From NCBI GenBank assembly GCA_049602155.1, contig JBMYRH010000021.1:20045-84044 (forward strand): DNA of 64,000 nt. Reading direction: 5' to 3'. Source of the stretch: JBMYRH01 sp049602155. Lineage in GTDB: Bacteria > Myxococcota_A > UBA9042 > PHBI01 > JBMYRH01. Below, piece by piece: positions 42,103 to 54,139 of the stretch (the stretch's first letter is position 1; each line of letters begins with the position of its first letter). The position numbers and the translations under genes are program-made. A model generated the notes under the pieces. That model did not search any database, was not told the origin of the DNA, and was given only the letters and a program-made list of their open reading frames with translations.

Positions 42103-43332
42103 ATGAGGGTTCTGGGGGCGTCGATAGGGGTCATGTTGCTGGCCTCGGCTGTGGGCTGCGAGTCGGCTGACGTGGTCGATGACGGGGCTGACTCGGTGTC
42201 CACCGAGGTGATGGTGAGCGATGCCCATGCGCCGCAAGGCTCAGTCGGTTACAGCGTCTCTGCGTCCGAGCCGGTTTGGGTGATCCCCTCGGACGCTGTC
42301 CCTGCTGAGGTGATCGTCCAGCCCTCCAATAACAACGTGGACATCGTGACGCACGAGGGTGCGCTCTATATGTCGTGGCGGACTGGGCCGACCCACTTCG
42401 CTGACGCGGCCGTACAGATGCCGGTGATGCGCTCGGATGATGGCGGCGCGAGCTGGACCCTTGAGACCGTTGTCGATCTCGACAGCGACCTCCGGGAGCC
42501 CCGACTAGTCTCTTTCAACGGTGTGCTTCAGCTCATCTTCTTCGAGGCCGGGGTGTTCGCCTTCACCTTCGATCCTCAGCACGTGTGGCGCACCATGCGC
42601 GATGAAGCGGGGAGCTGGTCAGAGCCGGAGATCCTCTTCGAGGCCGCCGAGGTCCCCTGGGACATCAAGGTCCGTCGCGATGCGGTATGGATGACCTCCT
42701 ATATCGGGGAGCATTACGGCGGCGAGGGGGCCGTGATGGATGTCCTCTTTCGACACTCCGAAGACGGCGAGAGCTGGTCAATGGTCGAGGGCGCGACGCA
42801 TGTCTATCGTGGGGGCGTGTCGGAGGCCGCGATAGAGTTCGACAGTGAAGGCGGTCTGTGGGTCGTGACCCGGAACGAGGATGGAGATGCCACGGGCTTT
42901 GGGTCTCATGTGTGCTACGCGGCCCCCGATGCGCTCTCGGTGTGGGAGTGCCCGGAGGTCTCGGATCCAGAGCGCTATGATTCGCCGGAGCTCTTCCGTC
43001 ATGAAGATGAGATCTACATGGTCGCGCGACGTGATGTCGGGGGACCGTATGGTCCGAAGGGGGACATCCTCGCCTACTCGGATCGTCCCAAGCGAAGCGC
43101 GCTCTACCGCATCGATCGTGATACGCGCTCCGTGGTCCACATGATGGACTTGCCGGGTGCCGGCGACACCGCCTTTGGGGCGATTCAGCAGCTGGATGCG
43201 CACCGCTTCTTGCTCGCCAACTATACGTCACCCTTGGACGAGCCCGACATCACATGGATCGAAGGGCAAACGAGCGACAGGGGGACGCAGATCTACCTGT
43301 TGACGCTCACCTTTACACCGGAGGTACGATGA
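42103..43332 (+). CDS. BNR/sialidase-like lipoprotein
   Basis: A 409-aa lipoprotein. The ATG at 42103 has GGAGG before it and the signal peptide ends in ASAVGC (Cys19). The mature protein looks like a beta-propeller with Asp-box (BNR) motifs: MRSDDGGASWT and FRHSEDGESWS. The five- or six-bladed sialidase/glycosidase propeller is expected, but the catalytic residues of true sialidases (Arg triad) cannot be placed with certainty. Strands such as GALYMSWRTGP and EDEIYMVARRD support glycosidase-type propellers. It may cleave or bind exposed sugars. A divergent pair with the large lipoprotein at 38467-41883 shares a 219-bp intergenic region. Confidence 0.72.
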   Translation: MRVLGASIGVMLLASAVGCESADVVDDGADSVSTEVMVSDAHAPQGSVGYSVSASEPVWVIPSDAVPAEVIVQPSNNNVDIVTHEGALYMSWRTGPTHFADAAVQMPVMRSDDGGASWTLETVVDLDSDLREPRLVSFNGVLQLIFFEAGVFAFTFDPQHVWRTMRDEAGSWSEPEILFEAAEVPWDIKVRRDAVWMTSYIGEHYGGEGAVMDVLFRHSEDGESWSMVEGATHVYRGGVSEAAIEFDSEGGLWVVTRNEDGDATGFGSHVCYAAPDALSVWECPEVSDPERYDSPELFRHEDEIYMVARRDVGGPYGPKGDILAYSDRPKRSALYRIDRDTRSVVHMMDLPGAGDTAFGAIQQLDAHRFLLANYTSPLDEPDITWIEGQTSDRGTQIYLLTLTFTPEVR

Positions 43333-43366
43333 CGCATCGGGCTCCTACGGACCCGAGGAGGGCGGC

Positions 43367-44367
43367 GTGAACGCTGACCCCACGAACCTCATCATCCCAG
43401 GCGCAAAGCCAGTCACCTGGGGCCGCTTAGATGTCGGCGGTGGGGTGACGCTCCGTCATGCGCGGATCGTCCCCGCCGAGGGGGCTGTGCGTGGCTCTGT
43501 GGTCCTCGTACANNNNNNNNTCATGCGCGGATCGTCCCCGCCGAGGGGGCTGTGCGTGGCTCTGTGGTCCTCGTACACGGTCGGACAGAGTTTATCGAGA
43601 AGTACGCGGAGGTCCTCGAGCAGCTGTGCGCGCGTGGATTTGAGACCTTTACGATGGACTGGCGAGGACAGGGGGGCTCGACACGCCCGCTGCGCGATCC
43701 TGATAAAGGGCACGTCGATGACTTCGGCGAGTTTGAGGAGGACCTGGCGCGCTACATCGCGACCGTCGTCCGCCCAGCGAGCCGCCGCAGCCTGACATTG
43801 CTGAGCCACTCCATGGGGGGCAGCGTCGTGTTGCACTACCTTCACGGCCATTGCGGTGTCTTTCAGCGGGTGCTCCTCGTCGCGCCAATGGTCGACATCG
43901 ATCTTGGAGTCGCGAGGCCGCTGCTGCGCCGCATGGTGCGGGGCCTGCACCGCGCAGGGCTGAGGGAGTCCTATGTCCCCGGCACTGGACCTTACGTCCA
44001 CGGCGAGCATGTGTTCGAGGGCAATGACCTGACGAGCGATTCGGTGCGCTTCCGGCGTCAACATGAACTCATCGCCAAGGCACCCCATTTGGCGCTCGGA
44101 GGGCCGACCTATGGGTGGCTCGTGGAGGCATTTGACGCGACGACGCGGCTCTTTGTGTCCGGCTATCCGGAGTCCATCACGACCCCTACGACCTTCATCG
44201 TGGCGGGGGCCGACACGGTGGTCGACAACACGAGGACGGCGCGACTCGCCGCACGGATGGTCGACGCTGAGGTCGTCAAAGTGGGCGGAGCGCGCCACGA
44301 GTTGCTCAACGAGCGTGACGTCTTCCTCACCCAGTTTTGGCGGGCGTTCGACGCCCGCGTCGGCTAG
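43367..44367 (+). CDS. Alpha/beta hydrolase, monoacylglycerol lipase-like (split by assembly gap)
   Basis: The frame from GTG 43367 runs into an 8-N gap at 43513-43520, and an apparent second start at 43552 continues the same protein. A 57-bp sequence stands on both sides of the gap; removing one copy with the Ns (65 bp) restores one frame of 312 codons. The joined protein (311 aa) has the oxyanion HGRTEFIEKY, the nucleophile elbow SHSMGGSVV (Ser), and a C-terminal His in GGARHELLNE. This matches the lysophospholipase/monoacylglycerol lipase family. The end overlaps the convergent dihydropyrimidinase stop by 4 bp. Confidence 0.85.
43456..43512 (+). repeat. Left copy of 57-bp duplication at assembly gap
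   Basis: Identical to 43521-43577. The pair flanks 8 Ns. It is best read as an unmerged contig overlap, not biological duplication, since deletion of one copy gives an intact reading frame. Confidence 0.9.
43513..43520. other. Assembly gap (8 N)
   Basis: Eight N placed between two contigs that share the same 57-bp end sequence. The true sequence very likely has no missing bases here. Confidence 0.95.
43521..43577 (+). repeat. Right copy of 57-bp duplication at assembly gap
   Basis: Identical to 43456-43512; see that entry. Confidence 0.9.
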
Positions 44368-45806
44368 CCGCGCTCAACCTTGGTGGGCGCGTTGTGGGCG
44401 CGCTCCTTGATCATCGCCTCGTAGTAGGGCGCGAAGCAGGGGCGGTCGATATAACGCCCGGCACCACGCACGGCACGGATGTCGCCGTCATGGTAAACGA
44501 CTCGCCCTTGGCTGATGGTCGTCGCCGGGTTTCCGGTGACCTCCATCCCCTCGTAGATATTGAAGTCGATGTTTTGATGGTGCGTGTCGACTGAGATGGT
44601 TCGGGTCCGTTCTGGATCCCACACGACGATGTCCGCATCTGCGCCGACTTGCACCACGCCTTTGCGTGGGTAGATGTTGAAGATTTGCGCGGCGTTGGTG
44701 GACGTCACAGCGACGAACTCGCTGGGCGTCAGGCGACCGGTGCGTACGCCGTGGGTCCAGAGGACCGCCATCCGATCTTCGACGCCTGCCGTCCCGTTCG
44801 GGATCTTGCGGAAGTCGTCCTTGCCCATCTCCTTCTGAGGGGTGCAGAAGCAGCAGTGGTCTGTCGCGGTGGTCTGGAGCATCCCGGATTGAAGGCCGCG
44901 CCACAGTGCATCTTGGTGCTCAGTGGAGCGAAACGGAGGGCTCATGACGTGATGTGCGGCCGTGCGCCAGTCCACGTCACGGTAGACGCTGTCATCGACC
45001 ACGAGGTGGCCAGAGAGGACCTCTCCGAAGACGCGCTGACCCTCGAGCCGCGCTCGTGTGATCGCCTCCAAGGAGTCGATACATGAGTTGTGGACCAGGT
45101 AGACCGGTGTGTCCAAGACCTCTGCGATGCGGATGGCCCGGTTGGCGGCCTCACCCTCCACCTCCGGGGGGCGCGAGAGCGGGTGACCCTCAGGGCCGGA
45201 GATGCCGCGGTCGTAGATCTCTTGCTGGAGGCGGTAGACGAGCTCTCCATTCTCGGCATGAATGGTGGGCAGCGCGCCCAGTTCGCGGGCACGGAGGAAG
45301 CTGTTCACCAGCACCTCGTCGTCGCACATGATGGCCCCTTTGTAGGCCATGAAGTGCTTGAAGCTGTTGACGCCATGGTCGCGCGCCAGGATGCCCATCT
45401 CTTCGTGCACAGAGTCGCTCCACCATGTGACCGCGACGTGGAGCGAGTAGTCGCCCGCGGACTTCTCGGCCCACTCACGCCACTGCTTGTAGGCCTCCAG
45501 GAGTGATTGCTCGGGGTTGGGGATCGCGAAGTCGATGATCATCGTGGTGCCGCCGACGAAGCCGGCCGTCGTCCCTGAGTAGAAGTCCTCAGAGGCGACG
45601 GTGCCCATGAAGGGCAGCTCCATGTGCGTGTGGGGATCGATCCCACCGGGCATGACGTAGCATCCACCGGCGTCCACGATCTCCGCCCCAGCCGGCGCCT
45701 CGAGGTTCGCGCCCACAGCCAGAATGACTCCGCCGTCGCAGAGCACGTCGGCGCGTGAGCTCCCCTCCGCGTTGACTACCGTTCCACCCTTGATGAGCAA
45801 TGCCAT
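44364..45806 (-). CDS. hydA: Dihydropyrimidinase / D-hydantoinase
   Basis: Cyclic amidohydrolase that opens dihydropyrimidine or hydantoin rings in pyrimidine degradation. 480 aa. Metal ligands are H59 and H61 in GGIDPHTHMELP, the bridging carbamylated lysine K150 in NSFKHFMAYKG, and further His in IHAENGELV and YLVHNSC, then Asp in TTATDHCCF. The C-terminal loop FNIYEGMEVTGNPATT is usual. The ATG has GGAGG six bases upstream. No preT/preA or beta-ureidopropionase genes are adjacent, so the pathway is not complete here. The symbol hydA is used by family; the exact substrate is not proven. Confidence 0.93.
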   Translation of the reverse strand: MALLIKGGTVVNAEGSSRADVLCDGGVILAVGANLEAPAGAEIVDAGGCYVMPGGIDPHTHMELPFMGTVASEDFYSGTTAGFVGGTTMIIDFAIPNPEQSLLEAYKQWREWAEKSAGDYSLHVAVTWWSDSVHEEMGILARDHGVNSFKHFMAYKGAIMCDDEVLVNSFLRARELGALPTIHAENGELVYRLQQEIYDRGISGPEGHPLSRPPEVEGEAANRAIRIAEVLDTPVYLVHNSCIDSLEAITRARLEGQRVFGEVLSGHLVVDDSVYRDVDWRTAAHHVMSPPFRSTEHQDALWRGLQSGMLQTTATDHCCFCTPQKEMGKDDFRKIPNGTAGVEDRMAVLWTHGVRTGRLTPSEFVAVTSTNAAQIFNIYPRKGVVQVGADADIVVWDPERTRTISVDTHHQNIDFNIYEGMEVTGNPATTISQGRVVYHDGDIRAVRGAGRYIDRPCFAPYYEAMIKERAHNAPTKVERG

Positions 45807-45852
45807 GTGCTGCCTCCGTCTCTCGTAAACTCTGGTCCGGGGTCGGAGTTTA

Positions 45853-45873
45853 GCGGAAGCGGTCCGCTTCCGC
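45853..45873. terminator. Palindromic hairpin between dihydropyrimidinase start and trpS stop
   Basis: GCGGAAGCGG-T-CCGCTTCCGC, a near-perfect palindrome with 8-10 bp stem, 34 bp after the trpS stop on the minus strand. It may terminate trpS. There is no U-run, and a protein-binding operator is an alternative. Confidence 0.45.
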
Positions 45874-45907
45874 GAGGGGGGAAGCTGCAGGCGCTCAGTC
45901 GGGTCGC

Positions 45908-46885
45908 CTACACGGCGCGAAAGCCCACCGCTCCGCGCGCGCGGTTCAGCACTTCACGAGCCTTCATGCGGGCCTTGGCGGCCCCGGCCATGAGGAACTC
46001 CTCGAGCTCATCCGTATTGCCCATCAGGCTGTCGTAGCGCTCCCGCGCGGGGGCGACGTGGGCGTCCATGACCTCGAAGAGCGCTTGTTTGGCGTGGCCA
46101 TAGCCGAAATTGCCTGCGCGGTAGCGCCCCGCCAATTCAGCTTGCTCCTCAGGGGTTGCGAAGAGCTTGTAGAGGCTAAAGACGTTGCATGTCTCCGGAT
46201 CTTTCGGGTCCTCAAGCGGTGTGGAGTCCGTGACGACCTGCATCACCTGCTTTCGGAGCTTCTTCGGGGACTGCATGAGCGTGATGGTGTTGCCGTAGGA
46301 CTTGCTCATCTTCTGGCCATCGAGCCCCGGGATGGTCCCGACGTTCTCGCGCACCGAGGCCTTGGGCAAGACGAAGGTCTCTCCGAAGAGGTGGTTGAAG
46401 CGCTCGGCCATGTCTCGGGTCATCTCCACGTGCTGGACCTGGTCTTTGCCGACCGGCACGACGTGGGAGTCGTAGATCAGGATGTCGGCGGCCATGAGCA
46501 CGGGGTAGGCGAAGAGGCCGTGGACATTTGATCCCTCGTCTCCTCGGTCTTTGGCTGCTTTCCAGGCGTGCGCGCGCTCAAGCAGCCCCATGTTGACGAT
46601 GCAGGTCAGCAGCCACTGAAGCTCACAGACCTCGGGGACGTCGGACTGCCGGAAGAACGTCGCCTTCTCGGGATCCAGGCCGAAGGCGAGGAAGTAGGCC
46701 GCGATCTCGTAGGACCACTGCTTCATCAAAGCGGGATCACGGATCGTCGTCAGCGCGTGGTAGTCCGCCACGAAGTAGACCGGGTCGTGGTCGCGCTGAA
46801 GGGCGATGGCGGGCATCACCATGCCCAGATGATTGCCCAGGTGCGGGGTCGCCGTGGGTTTGATGCCGCTGAGTGAACGCTGCAT
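45908..46885 (-). CDS. trpS: Tryptophanyl-tRNA synthetase
   Basis: Charges tRNA-Trp. 325 aa, typical of the bacterial short form. The class I signatures are GIKPTATPHLGNHLG (HIGH-type box at the N-terminus) and KMSKSYGNTI. Other family elements: FRQSDVPEVCELQWLLTCIV, YPVLMAADILIYDSHVVPVGKDQVQH and PETCNVFSLYKLF. The ATG has GGAGG at suitable spacing. A hairpin lies between its stop and the upstream end of the dihydropyrimidinase gene. Confidence 0.97.
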   Translation of the reverse strand: MQRSLSGIKPTATPHLGNHLGMVMPAIALQRDHDPVYFVADYHALTTIRDPALMKQWSYEIAAYFLAFGLDPEKATFFRQSDVPEVCELQWLLTCIVNMGLLERAHAWKAAKDRGDEGSNVHGLFAYPVLMAADILIYDSHVVPVGKDQVQHVEMTRDMAERFNHLFGETFVLPKASVRENVGTIPGLDGQKMSKSYGNTITLMQSPKKLRKQVMQVVTDSTPLEDPKDPETCNVFSLYKLFATPEEQAELAGRYRAGNFGYGHAKQALFEVMDAHVAPARERYDSLMGNTDELEEFLMAGAAKARMKAREVLNRARGAVGFRAV

Positions 46886-46992
46886 AGGGTGCCTCCGTGC
46901 CGGAACGTGTAGCCCGGCTGAGTCATCGCTGCAATCCCTTCTGATGTCGACCGTGAGTTGCGGACCGTGACGCTAGCGGGCAGGCTCGCGAC

Positions 46993-47973
46993 GTGGCCTT
47001 GATCCGACAGTTCCTGGTCTTGCTCGTGTGCTCCGCGATGGTGCTGCTGCGTCGCGCTGTGCGGGGGCCTCGGATCGTCGGTTGGACACGGCGCTTCGAG
47101 GTTCTCGTGGCCATTATACGCCACGAGTCCCGACGCCAATCGGCGAGGCCGCCGTCCCAGGTGCGCGCGTCGATGCTCCGTGCCCCAATCCCTCGTTCGC
47201 TGCAGGGAACTGTCACGCGGGAGCGCCATGAGATCGCAGGGCGCCGAGTGGAAGTGCTCACACCGGCCGGTTGGGAGACTGGTGGGCTCACGGTCCTTTA
47301 TCTCCACGGGGGCGGCTACGCCGTGTGCTCTCCCGGCACGCATCGCGATACGACGTCCAGGATAACGGCTGCAGCGTCTGCGCGCCTGGTCGTCCTCGAT
47401 TATCGCCTCGCCCCTGAGCACCCCTACCCAGCTGGTGTCGAAGACACGGTCGCGGTGTGGCGCGCGCTTGCGTCCGAGCCCGGGCCACTCGCGGTCGCGG
47501 GTGATTCTGCAGGCGGCGGCCTGTCTTTGGCGCTCATGCTTCGGTTGAGGGCCGCCGGTGAGCCGATGCCGACCTCGGCCGTGCTCCTCAGCCCTTGGGT
47601 CGACTTGACCCTATCCGGGGCGAGCATCGACGCGCACACCGACGATTACCTCGACAGGCCGATCCTTCAGCGGTTCGCGGACTACTACTTACAGGGGACG
47701 GATCCCATGACCGCTGAGGTGTCTCCTGTCTTCGCGGATCTTCGAGGGCTGCCGCCGATGCTCATCATCACCGGGGGGAGCGAGGTCTTCCTCGATGAGA
47801 ACCTGCAGCTGGCCGAGCGCGCGCGCGAGGCAGGCTGTGATGTGACGGTTCGGATCGGCGAGGGGATGGTTCACGCTTGGCCGGCCTTCGCCGCCGTGGT
47901 CCCGGAGGCTCGGGCTGCGCTCCATGACGCGGGGGCGTTCGTGTCCCGTCATGCATCCTCAGAGCGGCACTAA
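46993..47973 (+). CDS. Alpha/beta hydrolase, HSL-family (hydrolase fold 3) esterase
   Basis: A 326-aa esterase of the hormone-sensitive-lipase group. The oxyanion motif is H105-GGG in LYLHGGGYAVCSPGTHR, and the nucleophile S172 is in VAGDSAGGGLSL. The remaining catalytic His is in GEGMVHAWPAF. An N-terminal hydrophobic helix (LVLLVCSAMVLL) may anchor it in the membrane. DYRLAPEHPYPA is a hallmark of the group. The GTG start lacks a strong ribosome-binding site. It is divergent from trpS. Substrate unknown. Confidence 0.9.
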   Translation: MALIRQFLVLLVCSAMVLLRRAVRGPRIVGWTRRFEVLVAIIRHESRRQSARPPSQVRASMLRAPIPRSLQGTVTRERHEIAGRRVEVLTPAGWETGGLTVLYLHGGGYAVCSPGTHRDTTSRITAAASARLVVLDYRLAPEHPYPAGVEDTVAVWRALASEPGPLAVAGDSAGGGLSLALMLRLRAAGEPMPTSAVLLSPWVDLTLSGASIDAHTDDYLDRPILQRFADYYLQGTDPMTAEVSPVFADLRGLPPMLIITGGSEVFLDENLQLAERAREAGCDVTVRIGEGMVHAWPAFAAVVPEARAALHDAGAFVSRHASSERH

Positions 47974-48028
47974 GCTAGACGCTGAACGTCTTGACTCGGT
48001 TCGGAGGCGACTGCCAGACTCCGCGCTT

Positions 48029-49057
48029 ATGAAGGCTTTTAACCTCGCGCTGATCTCACTCGTACTTTCCCTCGGCCTCTTGGGCGCCAGCGCCTGCGGA
48101 GGATCCGACGTGCTCGCCCCGGAGGGCTGGACACCGACCCTCGGTGAGGTCGAGCCGGGCTGGCTAATGAACGTCCACGCCCTGGCGCACGATGACCGCT
48201 ACGCTGTGGGGGGGACCCTTGAAGAAGGGGCGCTCTTTCACTTCGACGGAGCCACTTGGGAGTCTGTGGACTTTGGCGCCGATGTGCAGCTGCTGAATTG
48301 GATCCATGGCGATGACTCCGGCGCGCTGATCGCTGTAGGCCGCGGTGGCTCAGCGCTTCACTTTGACGGCACCTCGTGGCGCAAAGCGGAGACGCCGAGC
48401 GCCCAGAATTTGTGGGGCGTCTGGGGCGCGTCGATGAATGACGTCTGGGCGGTCGGCGGAGATGCATTTCCGTCAGAGGACCTCCGCGGCGTGATCTTAC
48501 GCTGGGATGGCACCACATGGACCGAGATGGCGCTCCCGGAGGGCCTTGACGCTGGAGAGGTCTATGCGTGGTTCAAGGTGTGGGGTTCGGGGCCATCCGA
48601 TGTCTACATCGTCGGTCAAAAGGGGGCTGTCCTTCACTGGGACGGCGCAGCGCTCACCGAGGTGGACGTCGGGGCCGAGGAGGACCTCATCGCAGTCTGG
48701 GGGACTGGACCTGACAACGTCGCCCTGGTGGGTGGCCGCAATAACGGCATCGTCGCGCGGTGGGACGGCGCCGATTGGAAGTTGAAGAAGATGGCGCCTC
48801 TGCCCGGGTTCAACGGTGTGTGGATGCGTGACCCCAGTCGAATTCATGTGGCCGGCAACTATGGGACGGTCGCTGTGCTCGATTTTCAGACCCTCGACAC
48901 CGTGCAAGAGGTCTCCCTCGACACCTCTGATGACGTGCATGCGCTTCACGGCTCTCCTGACGGGGTGATCACTGCCGTCGGAGGAAACTTGCTCAGCAAC
49001 GGCATCGGCGGCTTCACCGGGATCGCCTACCACCGCGCGCTCAGCGCCGACGAATAG
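48029..49057 (+). CDS. Beta-propeller-like lipoprotein
   Basis: A 342-aa lipoprotein from the ATG at 48029 (signal peptide LVLSLGLLGASAC). The mature protein is made of about six short repeats of the kind G-x-LFHFDGATWESV / ALHFDGTSWRKA / ILRWDGTTWTEM / VLHWDGAALTEV / VARWDGADWKLK, each preceded by W-G-x-D-V-W/Y-x-VG strands (WGASMNDVWAVGG, WGSGPSDVYIVGQ). This is the 'type IX secretion-like/propeller' pattern common in myxobacterial lipoproteins. No enzyme motif. GGAGG lies more than 20 bases upstream of the ATG, so the start is not certain. Function unknown. Confidence 0.75.
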   Translation: MKAFNLALISLVLSLGLLGASACGGSDVLAPEGWTPTLGEVEPGWLMNVHALAHDDRYAVGGTLEEGALFHFDGATWESVDFGADVQLLNWIHGDDSGALIAVGRGGSALHFDGTSWRKAETPSAQNLWGVWGASMNDVWAVGGDAFPSEDLRGVILRWDGTTWTEMALPEGLDAGEVYAWFKVWGSGPSDVYIVGQKGAVLHWDGAALTEVDVGAEEDLIAVWGTGPDNVALVGGRNNGIVARWDGADWKLKKMAPLPGFNGVWMRDPSRIHVAGNYGTVAVLDFQTLDTVQEVSLDTSDDVHALHGSPDGVITAVGGNLLSNGIGGFTGIAYHRALSADE

Positions 49058-49064
49058 GGGCCTA

Positions 49065-49940
49065 ATGGACCACGTCGTGACGCGTCCGACGCCTCCCTTT
49101 TCGCTCGCCAGCGGACGTCTGATGGTGCATCAGATCCCCGCGTGGCAGGACAACCTTATCTGGTTGCTCGTCGATCCTGAGACCGGCGACGCAGCGGCGA
49201 TTGATGGCCCTGAAGCCGAGCCGGTATTGACCTATTGCGAGGCCAATGGGCTGCGCCTGACGACGATCTTCAACACGCACACGCACGGGGACCACATCGG
49301 CATCAACCGCGCGCTGGAGCGTGCAGGCCGGTTGGCAGAGCTACGGGTCGTCGGCTCAGCCAAGGTGGCCTCGTCTGTGCCGGGTTTGACTGAGGCCGTG
49401 ACTGACGGTGACCGCGTGAGCTTCGGGGGCATTGAAGGGCGTGTGTTGCTGACCGAGGGGCACCTGGACGGTCACATCTCCTATGTCTTCGAGGACGTGC
49501 TCTTTTGCGGTGACACGCTCTTCGGGGCCGGCTGTGGCTATCTCTTTGATGGGCCCCCGTCTGCCATGCACGAGAGCTTACAGCGCCTCGCTCAGCTCGG
49601 AGACGAGACCCGAGTGTGCTGCGCGCATGAGTACACCGAGGACAACCTCCGCTTTGCCTGGTCTGTCGAGCCGAGTAACTCGGCGTTGCGTGACCGAATC
49701 CAGAGCACCTGGGCGATCCGAGCACAGGGCAAGAGCAGCGTGCCCTCGACGATCGGGGTCGAGCGAGCGACTAACCCGTTCATGCGCGTCCACTCCGCCG
49801 AGTTGAGGGGCCACCTCGCGGCCGAGCTGCCCGAGCAGCTCCTCGATGACGACGCTGCAGTCTTCGCGGCCACGCGGGCCTTGAAAGACGGCAAGGCTTA
49901 TAAAACGATTGGGGACGACGCCCTCCCGCTGGGGGCCTGA
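49065..49940 (+). CDS. gloB: MBL-fold hydrolase, glyoxalase II-type
   Basis: Hydroxyacylglutathione hydrolase-like enzyme that releases D-lactate from S-lactoylglutathione. 291 aa, longer than the usual 255. Metal ligands: THTHGDH (H72, H74, D76, H77), the His of TEGHLDGH, Asp of FCGDTLFGAGCG, and the C-terminal CAHEYTEDNLRF. The GAGCG after the Asp is typical of glyoxalase II. The C-terminal extension is unrecognised. Its stop is one base before the uvrA GTG, so the two genes are probably co-transcribed. Confidence 0.88.
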   Translation: MDHVVTRPTPPFSLASGRLMVHQIPAWQDNLIWLLVDPETGDAAAIDGPEAEPVLTYCEANGLRLTTIFNTHTHGDHIGINRALERAGRLAELRVVGSAKVASSVPGLTEAVTDGDRVSFGGIEGRVLLTEGHLDGHISYVFEDVLFCGDTLFGAGCGYLFDGPPSAMHESLQRLAQLGDETRVCCAHEYTEDNLRFAWSVEPSNSALRDRIQSTWAIRAQGKSSVPSTIGVERATNPFMRVHSAELRGHLAAELPEQLLDDDAAVFAATRALKDGKAYKTIGDDALPLGA

Positions 49941-49941
49941 G

Positions 49942-52932
<2,991 letters not shown>

Positions 52933-53011
52933 CGGCCTTGGAGCCGCCTCGGGTTTCCAGGGGTACCAGTTGTGCAGTAAAACAGCTGGGCGTCGATCTG
53001 TGGAGGTGACG

Positions 53012-53941
53012 GTGTTGAGGCGAACGATTCTGAGTCTCGTGGTGGTCTTTGGCTTCATGACCACCTCGACGTTAGCGGCGCCCAGCCGTGCTGATGCGAC
53101 ACGCGCGAAGGCGAACAAACTCGCGAAAGAGGGCCGCACCCTTGAGGCCGCGAGCGAACTTCGCGTCGCCGCTGAGACAGCTGGGGTCGACGGTCCGGGG
53201 TTGCGCTTTGAGGCTGCGCTGATGCTCCAGCGCAGCGGCGAGCTTCGAGATGCCATTGCGCTGCACGACGAAGTGTCGCGGGATACGACAGCCGATTTCG
53301 ACGTGCGCGTCCGGGCTCGTTATGCCGAAGAATTACTCTTCTGGACGCTGGACTTTGCGTCGCGATCGGCACCGGCTCAGGAGCAGGCGATGGAGTTGCG
53401 CGGGCAGCTGAAAGCGAGCGAGCGGCGCTCAGACGGCGTGAAGGCAGAGGACGCCGAGCTCGGGAGGCGCTTGAGCGCCGCGACCGCCAAGATTAACGAG
53501 TCCCGTGCGTCGCTGTCGGCGTTGGTGGGACCGAACGACCCGATGATTCGGGAGCTAGACGGGTTGGTGGAGGCCTGTGGTGAGCAGCGACGCGCGCTGC
53601 CCAAGTTGAAACAGAGCCTGGCTGACGCAGCGCGCGCGATCACCTTGGCGAACCGCGCGTTGGGCCCGATTAACAAGGGGATCGACGCGCTCAGTGCGTT
53701 CACGATGACGCAGGTGGAGTGGCTCAAGAGAGGGGAGGGCTCGTTGCGTGCGCTCAAGAGGCAGCACGAGGGTCTCCTCAAGAAAGGGAGCCGGGTCGCG
53801 CTGGGCGTGGGCGGCAAGTTGTCCGATGTCGATTCTGCGATCGCTCGGGCAAACCAAAAACTCTCAGAGAGAGAGAGGATTGTGCAGGATATTCAGGGTG
53901 TCATCAGCGCTGCGGAGATCGTCCTCGGCGCGGGACCTTGA
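53012..53941 (+). CDS. Exported helical protein of unknown function
   Basis: A 309-aa protein from GTG 53012, which has GGAGG at ideal spacing (earlier in-frame GTGs at 53000 and 53006 are less good). A signal peptide (TILSLVVVFGFMTTSTLA) precedes a mature region almost entirely helical and rich in Ala, Arg and Glu, with heptad-like patterns (LSAATAKINESRASLSALV, LPKLKQSLADAARAI). A tetratricopeptide-like or coiled-coil periplasmic protein is likely. I do not recognise the family. It follows uvrA by 79 bp but need not be in its operon. Confidence 0.6.
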   Translation: MLRRTILSLVVVFGFMTTSTLAAPSRADATRAKANKLAKEGRTLEAASELRVAAETAGVDGPGLRFEAALMLQRSGELRDAIALHDEVSRDTTADFDVRVRARYAEELLFWTLDFASRSAPAQEQAMELRGQLKASERRSDGVKAEDAELGRRLSAATAKINESRASLSALVGPNDPMIRELDGLVEACGEQRRALPKLKQSLADAARAITLANRALGPINKGIDALSAFTMTQVEWLKRGEGSLRALKRQHEGLLKKGSRVALGVGGKLSDVDSAIARANQKLSERERIVQDIQGVISAAEIVLGAGP

Positions 53942-54139
53942 GAATGGGGTCACTTTTGCTGAGGTGGAGCCGTCATACATTTGGCGGTTCAGCTATCTTC
54001 AGCTTGTAACCTAACCGTTGACATGAGTTCACGTGCTGCCATATCAGGCCGCGCACGGCGATGGTGATGTTTTGCCAGTTTCAGGGCGCCGCCTGGACCC
54101 CCAGGAACAGCCCTGTCGCCGCCCTCAGGAGGGGACATA

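Noticed and set aside
43552..44367. Second, independent hydrolase gene
   Set aside because: It is the rest of the gene beginning at 43367; the start lies in the duplicated sequence at the assembly gap.
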